A stretch of 64,000 nucleotides of DNA from Desulfotomaculum nigrificans DSM 574 (lineage in GTDB: Bacteria; Bacillota; Desulfotomaculia; Desulfotomaculales; Desulfotomaculaceae). The stretch is taken from the NCBI RefSeq assembly GCF_000189755.2, contig NZ_KI912183.1, positions 994,257 to 1,058,256 on the forward strand, in the 5' to 3' direction. The notes under the pieces were generated by a model. That model was not told the origin of the DNA. It saw nothing but the letters and a program-made list of their open reading frames with translations, and did not search any database. Numbering within the stretch: the first letter of the stretch is position 1; each line of letters begins with the position of its first letter. The position numbers and the translations under genes were made by a program. Shown piece after piece: positions 45,036-54,229 of this stretch.

Positions 45036-46642
45036 ACCGTACTTTCCCCCAGAGGTCTAAATTTACTGGCCACTGCCTCAGCCACCCTAATCCCATCTAC
45101 TGCCGCCGAAACAATACCTCCGGCATATCCTGCCCCTTCCCCGGCTGGATAAAGCCCCTCAATATTGGCCTGCCGCTGCTCATTTCTTTCAATACGGATA
45201 GGAGAGGAACTTCTGGTCTCCACGCCGGTTAGGACAGCATCGGGTAGGGCAAAGCCCTTAAGTTTCCGATCAAAATCAACAATAGCTTCTTTTAATGTTT
45301 GCACCACATAGGGGGGCAGACAATGTTTGAGTTCCGCCAGCGCAACTGCCTTACGGTAGGACGGTTCAACACTACCAAATCCGGTGGAGGGACGATCCTG
45401 GAGAAAATCACCCACCAGTTGGGCCGGAGCATGATAGTTTCTGCCTCCCAGCTCAAAGGCTTTTCTTTCCCACTGTCTTTGAAACTCCACCCCGGCCAGG
45501 GGATGATCACTGCCAAAATCCGCCGGGGTAACTCCCACCAGTAAAGCACTGTTGGCATTTTTTGCGTTCCGGGCATGCTCACTCATACCGTTGGTGACCA
45601 CCCCGCCTGCCTCAGAAGCGGCTGCCACCACCACACCACCTGGGCACATGCAAAAGGTATAGGCAGAGCGACCGCTGGGTGAGTGATAGGCTAGTTTGTA
45701 CTCTGCTGCACCCAGTCTGGGGTGACCGGCAAATTGCTTGTATTGGGCGGCATTAATTAATTCCTGGGGATGCTCAATCCTTACCCCAATGGAAAAGGCC
45801 TTGGGGGTTATTTCTACCCCCTTGTTATAAAGCATGTGGAATGTATCCCGAGCACTATGGCCAACGGCTAAAATTACCACTTCCGTGGCCACCTGCTCGT
45901 TATCGTTAATCACTACACCTGTGACCTTCCCTTGTTCCACCAACAGGTCGGTGACTTTAGCATTAAAACGTACCTCTCCACCCAGACTGATAATGCGCTG
46001 CCGCAAGTTCTTCACCACCACCCGCAAAATATCTGTTCCTACGTGAGGTTTGTGAGAATACATAATTTCGGTAGGGGCACCGGCCTCAACCAATTCTTCT
46101 AAGACTTTACGACACCGTAAATCCCGGATCAGGGTAGTAAGCTTACCATCTGAAAAGGTGCCGGCTCCCCCTTCACCAAACTGAACATTACACTCGGTAT
46201 CCAATTCCCCTGTACTCCAAAATTTCTTGACCACCTCGGTGCGTCGGTCTACATCGGCTCCTCGCTCCAGCAATAGGGGCTGGTAACCCATTTGGGCCAA
46301 AATTAACCCGGCAAACAAGCCTGCCGGACCGGTGCCAATTACCACCGGGCGGTTTTTAAGCAGCACCAGGCCCGTTTGGACATACTCATAGTTAAGCTTG
46401 GGAGTGGGCGCCACATCTTTATCTTTAGCAAATCTTTTTAATATCTTGGCTTCTTGGGCCACCACCGCGTCTATGGTGTAAACAAAGTAAATATTATCCC
46501 TTTTACGGGCATCAATAGACCGTTTAAAAATGTTATAGTCAATCAGATCCTTTTCCTTGATCTTCAGTTTCGCCAACAAAACCTGCTTGATTTCTGATTC
46601 GTCCTGGTCCAAGGTTAACTTAATGTCGGAAACTCTAATCAT
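45032..46642 (-). CDS. FAD-dependent dehydrogenase (COG2509 type)
   Basis: 536 residues. An N-terminal domain of about 90 residues (IRVSDIKLTLDQDESEIK, BaiN-neighbour type), then the FAD site PVVIGTGPAGLFAGLILAQ and a C-terminal GAGYAGGIVSAAVDGIRVAE. Members of this conserved family are often predicted flavoprotein dehydrogenases linked to RNA or redox genes; the reaction is unknown. First gene of the three-gene unit with the HI0933 protein and the exporter. Confidence 0.88.
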   Translation of the reverse strand: MIRVSDIKLTLDQDESEIKQVLLAKLKIKEKDLIDYNIFKRSIDARKRDNIYFVYTIDAVVAQEAKILKRFAKDKDVAPTPKLNYEYVQTGLVLLKNRPVVIGTGPAGLFAGLILAQMGYQPLLLERGADVDRRTEVVKKFWSTGELDTECNVQFGEGGAGTFSDGKLTTLIRDLRCRKVLEELVEAGAPTEIMYSHKPHVGTDILRVVVKNLRQRIISLGGEVRFNAKVTDLLVEQGKVTGVVINDNEQVATEVVILAVGHSARDTFHMLYNKGVEITPKAFSIGVRIEHPQELINAAQYKQFAGHPRLGAAEYKLAYHSPSGRSAYTFCMCPGGVVVAAASEAGGVVTNGMSEHARNAKNANSALLVGVTPADFGSDHPLAGVEFQRQWERKAFELGGRNYHAPAQLVGDFLQDRPSTGFGSVEPSYRKAVALAELKHCLPPYVVQTLKEAIVDFDRKLKGFALPDAVLTGVETRSSSPIRIERNEQRQANIEGLYPAGEGAGYAGGIVSAAVDGIRVAEAVASKFRPLGESTV

Positions 46643-46877
46643 ACTTAAATTCCTTCCTTACTTAGGATTAGGCAGTAATCTTATTAAATTCTGTATACAC
46701 TAAGTAGTTCCTGCCAATGGATACATCAAAAAAACATTTTGGTTATAATTCCATACCTTTGTGCGATTTTAATTAGCAAGACCATTGGCCATAGTACTGG
46801 CCCGTACTTGTAATATAACCAAATCAGGAATATAATAAATATTAAGTAATTAGTTGGAAGAAGAGGAGGTGAGCTTC

Positions 46878-47051
46878 ATGGCAGATAAGTATTGTGAACA
46901 CATCAAAGAAGACATAACCATCGAGCCCAAGATGGATTATGAAAACCGGGAAACCCAAGTTGGCTGGTTATTTTTTACCTGCTATAACTTTTATAGAAAG
47001 TGCAAAGGGGCCTGCCCCAGACAGGAACACCTAATTAAGGATCGGAAATAA
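46878..47051 (+). CDS. Small Cys-containing protein, unknown
   Basis: 57 residues from ATG 46878, set by AGAGGAGGTGAG just upstream. Four Cys (DKYCEHI, FFTCYNF, KCKGACP) suggest metal binding. No family recognized. It is followed at once by a strong terminator, which supports a real short gene. Confidence 0.65.
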   Translation: MADKYCEHIKEDITIEPKMDYENRETQVGWLFFTCYNFYRKCKGACPRQEHLIKDRK

Positions 47052-47069
47052 TCTTAAAAAACATAGTTA

Positions 47070-47104
47070 AAGCAACCTTACGGCAAGGTTGCTTTTTTAT
47101 TTTC
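47070..47104 (+). terminator. Terminator of the small Cys-protein gene
   Basis: Stem AAGCAACCTT/AAGGTTGCTT followed by TTTTATTTTC. Confidence 0.9.
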
Positions 47105-47257
47105 TTTATATTTAAAATTTTGCAACCGGCACCTCTAGTTTCCCGACCAGGGCTGTCAACTTTGGTCCTAATTTTGACTCTAATTGTTAAATAGGAGTTT
47201 TTCGGAAGGTAAAGAAATATATATGAAGTAAAAGCAAAGGAGCTATTTTATTTTTTC

Positions 47258-47533
47258 ATGGATAACCATATGAAGGAACAATTAGACTATGTTGTCTATA
47301 TCCTGAAATGTTCTGATAATACTCTATACACCGGTATAACCAACAATCTGGAGCAGCGTCTGGCCATGCATCGGCAAGGCAAGGCCAGTAAGTATACCAG
47401 AGCCAGACTGCCGGTTAAATTGGTACACGTTGAATATGGATTTTCTAAGGGACAGGCCCTGTCCCGGGAAAGGAAAATTAAAAAGTTAAGTAGGGAGCAA
47501 AAACTGCTGTTAATTAATTCCCCGGATCTCTAA
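47258..47533 (+). CDS. GIY-YIG nuclease-domain protein (YhbQ/YazA family)
   Basis: 91 residues, a single GIY-YIG domain: VVYILKCSDNTLYTGITNNLEQRL holds the VYI...YTG core and the catalytic Arg, and SRERKIKKLSREQK carries the Glu-containing helix. Stand-alone members are widespread; YhbQ-type proteins are linked to DNA repair and nucleic-acid cleavage. Start at ATG 47258 or 47270; the SD GGAGC is rather distant. Confidence 0.9.
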   Translation: MDNHMKEQLDYVVYILKCSDNTLYTGITNNLEQRLAMHRQGKASKYTRARLPVKLVHVEYGFSKGQALSRERKIKKLSREQKLLLINSPDL

Positions 47534-47548
47534 CAAAACTTTTCCTTT

Positions 47549-47989
47549 TTATTTAGAGGGCACAGACCGCAGGCCGGTTACGACCAATCGCAAAAAACGC
47601 AGTGTTACAACCACCAAGATGCCCATAAGGAAAAAATAGTATGCAGCCAGCTGGCCCGGACTTACAATAAATATAAAATAGAGGCCAATGGCGTTAGCCA
47701 GTAAAAATAATGCCTCCTGCTGTCTTATTTCTTTTTTCCCGCCCTTGAAAATATTCCACAGTAAAAGAATCAATCCCAGGATTACACCAGCTGCAAGCAG
47801 ATATTGATATACCGTCACCATACCCTTGGTAAAAAGAGAAGCCTCAAATACCCGATTTTTATAAACCAAATACCGATAGACTCCCATTTTGCTATCAGAA
47901 AAATATTCGAGGGCGGCCGCCACCAGTAATACGGGAAAATGAGCAATAATAAACAAAAGGTTAGAAATTTGCTTTAAATAATGACTCAT
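47549..47989 (-). CDS. Membrane protein, unknown
   Basis: 146 residues with about four membrane helices (near 10-28, 58-80, 92-108, 112-134). No motif or family recognized. It lies just downstream of the rhodanese lipoprotein gene on the same strand (63-bp gap holding a GGACAATATTGG-type inverted repeat), so it may be cotranscribed. Confidence 0.65.
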   Translation of the reverse strand: MSHYLKQISNLLFIIAHFPVLLVAAALEYFSDSKMGVYRYLVYKNRVFEASLFTKGMVTVYQYLLAAGVILGLILLLWNIFKGGKKEIRQQEALFLLANAIGLYFIFIVSPGQLAAYYFFLMGILVVVTLRFLRLVVTGLRSVPSK

Positions 47990-48052
47990 ATTGATCCCCC
48001 AAAATAGGAAAAAGACAATACACCAATATTGTCCTTTTCCACATGTAATTTA

Positions 48053-49411
48053 TTAACGTTTCGGTTCGCCAATTTCAATGGGATTGGCGGGGTTAGCACT
48101 CCATTCATACCAACCGCCGTCATATAACGCAATATTTTTTAAGCCCATGACATCTGCATAAATAAGCACTTCTGCTGCCCTCCAGCCGGTACCACAGTAG
48201 AAGGCCAATCTTTTGTCGGGGGTAATGCCCCATTCTTTCCACATGGCCAGGATTTCATTGGCGTTTCTCATAGTATTATCAATGTTGCGGAAATCCTCCA
48301 AGTGATTGGGGTCGGAACCTGCATGACCCCAAACGGCCCCGGCGGGACGGCCCTTAGCAGTAATGTCACTGTAGCCCGGGGTCTTTCCAATATATTCATC
48401 CCAACTGCGGATATCCACCAGCCTGCTGCCTGCTTTGTCTGCCAGTATTTGCTTGGCCTGGGGCAGGTCAATAATGTAGTTTTTATTGACTGGTACGGTT
48501 GCGCCAAAAGAGGTGCCTGGCTTTTTATTATTCACCTTGGTTTCCTGTTCATAACCGGCTCTTTCCCAGGCACCATAGCCCCCGTTTAAGACCCTGACGT
48601 CCTTTACGCCCATATATTTAAGAATGGCGGCAACCCGGTAGGACCCCATCGGGTCGGTACCGTATAATACCACCGTTGTATCAGTGGTAATGCCATTGTT
48701 AATGGCAAATTGTTCCAGTCTTTTGTCGGAGATACGGTTCCAAATGGGGGGTTCTTCAACTTCATCGGTATTGATATGTACCGCACCTGGAATATGCCCA
48801 TTCAAGTAATCTTTGGATTCTTTGCCCCAGGATACCTCAAAGATTTTATAAGGCTTGCCGTTATTGTTGGTTTTAATCAGATCATTAACCCAGGCTGCCG
48901 GAACAAGCATTTGGTAGTTAGGGTAACTTTCCATTGGTAAATCTTTATCGGCCCATTCTTTGACATTATACAGGTACAGGTTGTTGATACCCTTGGTTTT
49001 CAGATATTGGGCAACTTCTTTTGCATCTTTCCCGTTAGCATCATACAGAACAACATTCTTTTGCGGAGTAATCCCCTTATCCTTAAGAACCTTGTCCAGT
49101 TTTTTATCCTTGTCTTTGTCATCTACCTGCAACCAGTTGGCGGCAAAATCCACCGCTCCCTTAATATGACCGCCCCGGCTAACCCCTTCCAACTTCCAGC
49201 CATTAAAGGCATCATTGATCCTGGTGTCCACAATCACCCAATCTGCCTGGCCAATTTTACCCTGCAACTCCTGAGTGCTGATATTTTTTAGTTCTTCATT
49301 CTTTCCTGAACTTACATTATTACCGGTTGTTTTGCTTTGACAGCCCACCAGAGACAATAGGGCCAGTAACACTACGGCCAAAATTAATATTTGCTTTGCT
49401 TTTGTCCTCAT
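48053..49411 (-). CDS. Three-domain rhodanese-like sulfurtransferase lipoprotein
   Basis: 452 residues from ATG 49411 (SD GGGGAGGGTGTTGT), the start that gives a clean lipoprotein signal with lipobox LVGC (Cys24). Three rhodanese folds follow (about 45-165, 175-300, 315-450). The active loop of the first reads VVLYDANGKDA and of the second VVLYGTDPMGS, both without Cys; only the third has it, LAFYCGTGWRAAE (Cys406). So one catalytic and two non-catalytic domains, anchored outside the membrane. It probably handles sulfane sulfur or thiosulfate. The neighbouring gene encodes the selenium-type relative. Confidence 0.9.
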   Translation of the reverse strand: MRTKAKQILILAVVLLALLSLVGCQSKTTGNNVSSGKNEELKNISTQELQGKIGQADWVIVDTRINDAFNGWKLEGVSRGGHIKGAVDFAANWLQVDDKDKDKKLDKVLKDKGITPQKNVVLYDANGKDAKEVAQYLKTKGINNLYLYNVKEWADKDLPMESYPNYQMLVPAAWVNDLIKTNNNGKPYKIFEVSWGKESKDYLNGHIPGAVHINTDEVEEPPIWNRISDKRLEQFAINNGITTDTTVVLYGTDPMGSYRVAAILKYMGVKDVRVLNGGYGAWERAGYEQETKVNNKKPGTSFGATVPVNKNYIIDLPQAKQILADKAGSRLVDIRSWDEYIGKTPGYSDITAKGRPAGAVWGHAGSDPNHLEDFRNIDNTMRNANEILAMWKEWGITPDKRLAFYCGTGWRAAEVLIYADVMGLKNIALYDGGWYEWSANPANPIEIGEPKR

Positions 49412-49604
49412 ACAACACCCTCCCCTTAATTCCGCATGATTTAATTCCAGAAAGATTATTACATAGAACAAACTGACTTTAAAGGAATATGTGTCATTAT
49501 CATTATTATTGGTATAACTTTTGGTTATATTTTATGCTGTCTGTTGTGCATCGTCCCGGCTTTATAATGACGTAAAGTAATAAAAGTATTTTATTTAGTG
49601 AAAA

Positions 49605-49627
49605 TACACCCGTGAGGTTCACGAGTG
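49605..49627 (-). terminator. Terminator of the Sec-rhodanese gene
   Basis: Stem CACTCGTGA/TCACGGGTG on the minus strand followed by TATTTTC. The T run is modest. It lies 36 bp beyond the TAA at 49663, not beyond the UGA, which agrees with the gene ending at 49663. Confidence 0.6.
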
Positions 49628-49662
49628 CCTATTCAACACCGTTCTGTTATGTAGGGGGAAGC

Positions 49663-50613
49663 TTATTTCTCCATTGGCAGAGAAGGATCAGCTGCCCATT
49701 CATAAATGGAAGCATCATAGTTTCTTACTTTCTCAAAGCCAACTGCTCTGAGGATCGTGGATGCATATCCCGATCTGATACCCATTGTTCAGTAAAGGAC
49801 AAAATCATCTTCCGGTGTCACGCCGGCCTTTTCCTTCATTAAAGCTATAATCTCTTGGGCCGGTTTAGGTGTACCATTCTGATTCAATAATTCCTTCCAC
49901 TCCAGGTGAATGGCACCGGGGATGTGCCCGCCTCTGGCCTCACCGTGGGAAGTGTCCCCATCAAATTCCTTTTTGGTGCGGACGTCTATAATTTTTACCT
50001 TGCCCAGGTTCTTAGCCACATAATCTGTGGTGGCATTATAGCTCTCGTTAAAATCTTTCAAGACTAAACCTGTGGTGGCTGCCACTTTACCCGGCTCTGA
50101 GGTTAGTTCATAACCCATTTCCTTCCACAGGGCCTTACCGCCGTAAAGGAGCTTGGCATTGTTCAGTCCGGCCATTCTCATCTGCCAGACCAGCCGCCCG
50201 TCCGGACCGGGACCTTTTAAGACATCTGAGTATACCACAACAGTTTTCTTGTTATCAATGCCGCGAGCTTCCAGTGCTTTAGTCAGATCCTGTTTGTTAA
50301 AGGCCACACCCCAATTCTTATCTCCGGGTTTACCTTTCACATAGGAGAGATCAGTCCAAGTAACATTAATGGCTCCTGGAATATGCCCGTTGGCGTAAAC
50401 ATTAGGTTGATCTGCATCAATAATAACAACATCTTTGCTGTTCAGTTTGTTTTTTAACTCCTGGGGGGTGATAAAAATATCACTATGTTTATAACCGGTT
50501 AGATCAATTTTCTTGTCTGCGGTCTGTTGCTTGGCCGGACCCAGAGCGGCACAGCCCGTCAGCAACAACGCCAGGGTCATCATGACCAGCAACAGCGGCA
50601 TTATTTTTCGCAT
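49663..50613 (-). CDS. Rhodanese-like lipoprotein with selenocysteine (UGA) at the catalytic position
   Basis: 316 residues if the TGA at 49789-49791 is read as selenocysteine (residue 275), ending at TAA 49663. A lipoprotein signal (LLLTGC) is followed by two rhodanese domains. The first has no catalytic Cys (VVVYSDVLKG). In the second the loop is FVLY-UGA-TMGIRSGYA, exactly where YCxxGxRS is expected, and the 41 codons after UGA give the normal rhodanese end (GFEKVRNYDASIYEW). A SECIS-like hairpin lies just downstream. Start ATG 50613 follows AAGGAGGGTCATGGGG; ATG 50619 is the alternative. Standard gene callers would end it at UGA, hiding the active site. Confidence 0.88.
49753..49775 (-). 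promoter_or_regulatory. bSECIS-like hairpin
   Basis: Minus strand, 13 bases after the UGA: GATCGGGAT (5' arm), loop ATGC, then ATCC, one bulged A, and CGATC. Nine pairs in all, with the apical loop 22 bases from the UGA, within the usual bacterial SECIS distance. The hairpin lies inside the coding sequence, as expected for bacterial SelB recruitment. Confidence 0.75.
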
Positions 50614-50667
50614 CCCCATGACCCTCCTTATTGTTGTTATCAACTAATTTTATTAACTAACCAAAAC

Positions 50668-51375
50668 CTATTTCCCACCCCCAACTTCCATGTTTGTTAA
50701 ATCTTCATCCTTGTCCTGCAGGACTTTTTTAATGATGAAGGCCAAGATAGTTAATGAAATCACACTCAACACCCCAAAGACAAACATCTTGGTGCCCCCA
50801 ACCAGAAGGCCACCTACGTAGGAGTAAATCAAGGTGGCTGGCAACTGACCAAGACCGGTGGCCCAGAAAAATTCCCAAAACCCTATAGAGGTAAGGCCGG
50901 CCGCATAACTTACTGCATCAAAGGACACAAATGGCAAAAGCCTGGCCATCAGGATGGCATATTTGCCATAGCGGGCAAAAAATCGGTCGATCTTTTTTAA
51001 GGCATAAGCACTTACCAGTCTTTCAACCACCGACCTGCCGTAAAAATTGGCAATCCAGAAGCAGAGTGCCGCCCCGGCCATAGCGCTGGACCACGAAAGA
51101 ATGGCCCCCTTCACCCAGCCAAAGAGAGCTGCGTTGGCAAAGGTGATGACAAATGCCGGTAGCGGCGCTGCCAGGGATTGAAAGACCATTAAGAAGAATG
51201 ATACCACCGGCGCCCAGATGCCAAAGGATAATATATAACTCTTCATAGCAGTTATATCCACCATGGAAATAATAAAGACTACTCTTTTAATGGCTGTCTG
51301 CAGGGGTTCTACCCCAAAATAAAGAGCTGCCAGCAGGACAAAGATGCCAATCTTAATCCAAGTCTTCTTATTCAC
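50668..51375 (-). CDS. TVP38/TMEM64 (DedA-like) family membrane protein
   Basis: 235 residues with about six membrane helices and the family core FYGRSVVERLVSA, then FARYGKYAILMARLLPFVSFDAVSYAAGL, split over two segments near 115-155. Members move lipids or unknown substrates, and in selenite or metal contexts have been linked to oxyanion uptake. SD GGGGGTGACC. It is 24 bp downstream of the ArsS-like gene and precedes the Sec-rhodanese gene in one leftward unit. Confidence 0.9.
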   Translation of the reverse strand: MNKKTWIKIGIFVLLAALYFGVEPLQTAIKRVVFIISMVDITAMKSYILSFGIWAPVVSFFLMVFQSLAAPLPAFVITFANAALFGWVKGAILSWSSAMAGAALCFWIANFYGRSVVERLVSAYALKKIDRFFARYGKYAILMARLLPFVSFDAVSYAAGLTSIGFWEFFWATGLGQLPATLIYSYVGGLLVGGTKMFVFGVLSVISLTILAFIIKKVLQDKDEDLTNMEVGGGK

Positions 51376-51399
51376 AGTTAAATGGTCACCCCCGGATTT

Positions 51400-52431
51400 T
51401 TAGGCAATGGCCCCGCCACAGCTGGAACCTGCCCCTGCGGTACAGGCATAGCAGTGATTGTGCAGAACAATCTTACGTTCCTTAAGGGCTGCCAGATCAA
51501 AGTCGGTGATATGTCCCGGCCGGCAGTTTAAGCCAAGCATTTGGTTAAAATCACAATCGTATAGCTGACCGTCCCAACCCACGGAAATCAATTCCCGGCA
51601 CATGACCCGACCGGCTGCGGCAGGGTTAAAGGCCCCGGCCAGGCGCTCCATATAGCGCACCAGGTTGCCCGATTCATACAGAAAAGTCAGGAACCGGCCC
51701 ACCGGCACGTTGGTAATGGTAAAGAGCCGGTTGAAAACAATCCCATAGCGAGCAGCCAGCTCCCGACGGAAATCCGCCTCTATGGCAGGCTGGCTGGGCG
51801 GCAGAAAAGCCCCGCCGGGGTTGTAGACTAAATTTAACTGCAGGGAGGTATCCTTTTGCCCGTAACCCAGGTCATTTAAAGCCTTTAAAACCTCTACTGA
51901 TTTGGCAAAAACCCCTTGGCCCCGTTGTCGGTCGGTATCCTTATCCCGATAATAGGGCAAGGAAGAAATGATTTCGACTCCATGGCTGGCGTAAAATTCC
52001 ATTAGATGGGCCTGCTCCTGGTTGGCCAGCACCGTTAAATTGGTCCGCACCATAACCCGCCGACCTAGCTTCACCGCCTCTTCAATAAACCAGGGCAAAT
52101 GAGGATTTAATTCCGGCGCTCCTCCGGTGATATCCAGAATAGGTATATTGGCCTCCGCCAGCACTCGCAGGCAGTGGGACATAATTTCCCGGCTCATAGA
52201 TTCGGTCCGGTGGGGACCGGCCTCCACGTGACAGTGTTTACAGGATAAATTGCAAACCTTCCCCACGTTCACCTGGAGGGTATTGATGATGCTGCTGGTC
52301 AGGGGATAGTATTCGGTTTCTTTAATTCTTTCCGTAAAGGGTTTAATATCATTAACATCTATAACATCTATAAGGTATTGCAGCTGACGTTGGTAATTGT
52401 TTGCGGTTTTTGAATCCAAACTTTCGTTCAT
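51400..52431 (-). CDS. arsS: ArsS-type radical SAM protein with C-terminal Cys-rich domain
   Basis: 343 residues. Radical SAM motif CNLSCKHCH (Cys60/64/67), GGAPELNPHLP for SAM binding, then the C-terminal Cys-rich part with CDFNQ, LNCRPGH, HNHCYACTAGAGSSCGG. This is the family named rSAM_SeCys/ArsS, some members of which have Sec in the tail; all are Cys here. ArsS makes arsenosugar-type (5'-deoxyadenosyl arsenic) compounds in organisms where it has been studied. The following AhpD-like and glycosyltransferase genes are its standard neighbours. Confidence 0.88.
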   Translation of the reverse strand: MNESLDSKTANNYQRQLQYLIDVIDVNDIKPFTERIKETEYYPLTSSIINTLQVNVGKVCNLSCKHCHVEAGPHRTESMSREIMSHCLRVLAEANIPILDITGGAPELNPHLPWFIEEAVKLGRRVMVRTNLTVLANQEQAHLMEFYASHGVEIISSLPYYRDKDTDRQRGQGVFAKSVEVLKALNDLGYGQKDTSLQLNLVYNPGGAFLPPSQPAIEADFRRELAARYGIVFNRLFTITNVPVGRFLTFLYESGNLVRYMERLAGAFNPAAAGRVMCRELISVGWDGQLYDCDFNQMLGLNCRPGHITDFDLAALKERKIVLHNHCYACTAGAGSSCGGAIA

Positions 52432-52446
52432 CTGTCTCTCCTTTGA

Positions 52447-52779
52447 TTAAAAACCTAATTTGTTAATCACATTTTTCATTTGCACACCGTGTACCAATGT
52501 AGCCCCACCCCGGATGGCAGCCGCAACATGAATGGCCTCGGTCATCTGCTCCGGATTGGACCCCTTTTCCAGACACTCCTGGGTATAGGACTCAATGCAA
52601 TAGGGGCATTGTACAGCGTGGGCCACAGCCAGTGCAATTAAGGCCTTTTCTCGGGCGGTGAGGGCCCCGTCCTGGAATACGGCGCTATAATAGGCCATAA
52701 ATTTTTTCCAGAGTTCAGGTGCTTCTTCACCCATCTTGGCAAATTTAGCCAGATCGGCGGGGTTGTAATAGGTTTCCAT
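52447..52779 (-). CDS. AhpD-like carboxymuconolactone decarboxylase family protein (ArsS-associated)
   Basis: 110 residues with the AhpD core AHAVQCPYCIES, where CPYC (Cys58/61) is the redox pair. The matched family is the arsenosugar-associated peroxidase-like protein found beside ArsS. It should act on peroxides or on the ArsS product; the exact reaction is unknown. 15 bp before arsS, in the same unit. Confidence 0.88.
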   Translation of the reverse strand: METYYNPADLAKFAKMGEEAPELWKKFMAYYSAVFQDGALTAREKALIALAVAHAVQCPYCIESYTQECLEKGSNPEQMTEAIHVAAAIRGGATLVHGVQMKNVINKLGF

Positions 52780-52798
52780 GAATGATCATCCTCTCTTT

Positions 52799-53473
52799 TT
52801 AAAGTATTGGTAACTTGGCCAGGAAATCTGCTGTCCGGTGGGGAAACCAGTCTTCAGCAGTATTCTCTTCCCTTAGGGCAGCCGCCAGTTCCAACAAATC
52901 AGCTGGCCAGTCAATATCCCTGACCGGAGGTAACAAACCACAGGGTAGTTTTAGCCTATGGCAGCAATCAAGGGTTTGCCGGAAAACCTCGCCGGTGCTC
53001 CAGCTGATGTCTTCAAATAAGCTCTGTTCGGGGTATGACAGGCCAATCAGGTAATAGCCGCCGTCCAATGTAGGGCCTAATACTACAGAGTGGTTTTGCA
53101 ACTCTTCCAACGCCTGTTTTAAGTAATAGGGCTGCAAGGTGGGAATGTCGGTGCCGATAATCAATACCGGACCGTAGCGCTGTTTAAACAACCGGCTGGC
53201 CGCGGTGAACATACGCACCCCCAAATCCCCCTCCGGTTGGGTCATTATTTTTATACCCGGACCAACCCTTCCCACCATTTCAGCCACCCGGTGGGCCGGG
53301 GTTAAGGCCAGAAAGACACTGAATTCCTTTATTTTTTGGGTTTTATCCAGGATGTCTAACAAAAATGCCCACTGCAATTGTTCACGCTGTCTCGGAGTTA
53401 ACAACTCCTGCAGGCGGCTTTTGCCCCCGGATGAAGGAATTTTGGCCATGATGACCAGGGCCGGTTTCTGCAT
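52799..53473 (-). CDS. TIGR04282-type (DUF2064) glycosyltransferase
   Basis: 224 residues, nucleotidyl/glycosyltransferase fold: KPALVIMAKIPSSGGKSRL opening, VLIIGTDIPTLQPYYL with the metal DxD-like site, and GPTLDGGYYLIGL. Family TIGR04282 is found with ArsS-type radical SAM genes and is presumed to work in making the modified sugar. First gene of the leftward unit, divergent from the next glycosyltransferase. Confidence 0.88.
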   Translation of the reverse strand: MQKPALVIMAKIPSSGGKSRLQELLTPRQREQLQWAFLLDILDKTQKIKEFSVFLALTPAHRVAEMVGRVGPGIKIMTQPEGDLGVRMFTAASRLFKQRYGPVLIIGTDIPTLQPYYLKQALEELQNHSVVLGPTLDGGYYLIGLSYPEQSLFEDISWSTGEVFRQTLDCCHRLKLPCGLLPPVRDIDWPADLLELAAALREENTAEDWFPHRTADFLAKLPIL

Positions 53474-53539
53474 TCTCTCACCTCAAAATCAACTCTTATA
53501 CTGGCAGGAGTAAAACCAGCCTTAACGAAAAAAGTATAT

Positions 53540-54229
53540 ATGACAAAGACTAAACCTTTAATCAGCGTAATCATTCCCACCTATAATGAGGCCAAAACCA
53601 TCGGTGATACCCTGCAACACTTGCATTCCTGGGGAGACCCCCTGGAAGTTATTGTGGTGGACGGGGGCAGTACAGACGGTACCACCCAACTGGCAGGTAG
53701 CGCTAAGCTCATCTATGCCCCTAAAGGCAGGGCAACCCAAATGAATGCCGGTGCTCGGCAGGCTAAGGGGGATATTTTGCTGTTTCTGCACAGTGATACA
53801 TGCCCACCTTCGGATACTCCAGAGCAACTGCAGCAAGCCCTTAAGGATAACCGGGTGGTGGGTGGTGCCTTTAAAGTAAAAATTGATTACCCAGGACTGT
53901 TCTTTTACCTTGCCTCTCTGGGGTCCAACCTGCGGGCCAAGCTGACCGGCATTTATTTTGGTGACCAGGCTATTTTTGCCCGGCGGGAAATTTTTCATCA
54001 GATAGGCGGTTTCCCCGACATCCCGTTGATGGAAGACTGGCAATTTTCCAGGCGTCTAAATCAGGCAGGTAAAACGGTTCTGTTGCCCGGGCCAGTGTTA
54101 ACCTCTGCTCGCCGTTGGTTGATACACGGCAAATGGAAAACCGCCTGGCTGATGCATAAAATAAAGCTGCTTTATCTCCTGGGGGTTAGCCCGGAGGAAT
54201 TAAGAAGACTTTATACTGACAAACGGTGA
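53540..54229 (+). CDS. TIGR04283-type GT2 glycosyltransferase
   Basis: 229 residues, GT-A fold: SVIIPTYNEAKTIGDTL, VVDGGSTDGT (DxD area), FLHSDTCPP, then PLMEDWQFSRRL acidic site. Family TIGR04283 is the partner of TIGR04282 in ArsS clusters. It starts 67 bp from the divergent TIGR04282 gene, so both share one promoter region. Its 3' end overlaps the opposite-strand gene by 19 bp. Confidence 0.9.
   Translation: MTKTKPLISVIIPTYNEAKTIGDTLQHLHSWGDPLEVIVVDGGSTDGTTQLAGSAKLIYAPKGRATQMNAGARQAKGDILLFLHSDTCPPSDTPEQLQQALKDNRVVGGAFKVKIDYPGLFFYLASLGSNLRAKLTGIYFGDQAIFARREIFHQIGGFPDIPLMEDWQFSRRLNQAGKTVLLPGPVLTSARRWLIHGKWKTAWLMHKIKLLYLLGVSPEELRRLYTDKR

Noticed and set aside
49491-49510. Fur-box-like ATAATGATAAT sequence upstream of the rhodanese lipoprotein gene
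   Set aside because: Only about 12 of 19 positions fit the consensus and AT-rich DNA gives such matches often.
51400-52431. Selenocysteine in the ArsS-like protein tail
   Set aside because: The C-terminal motif is encoded by Cys codons throughout.
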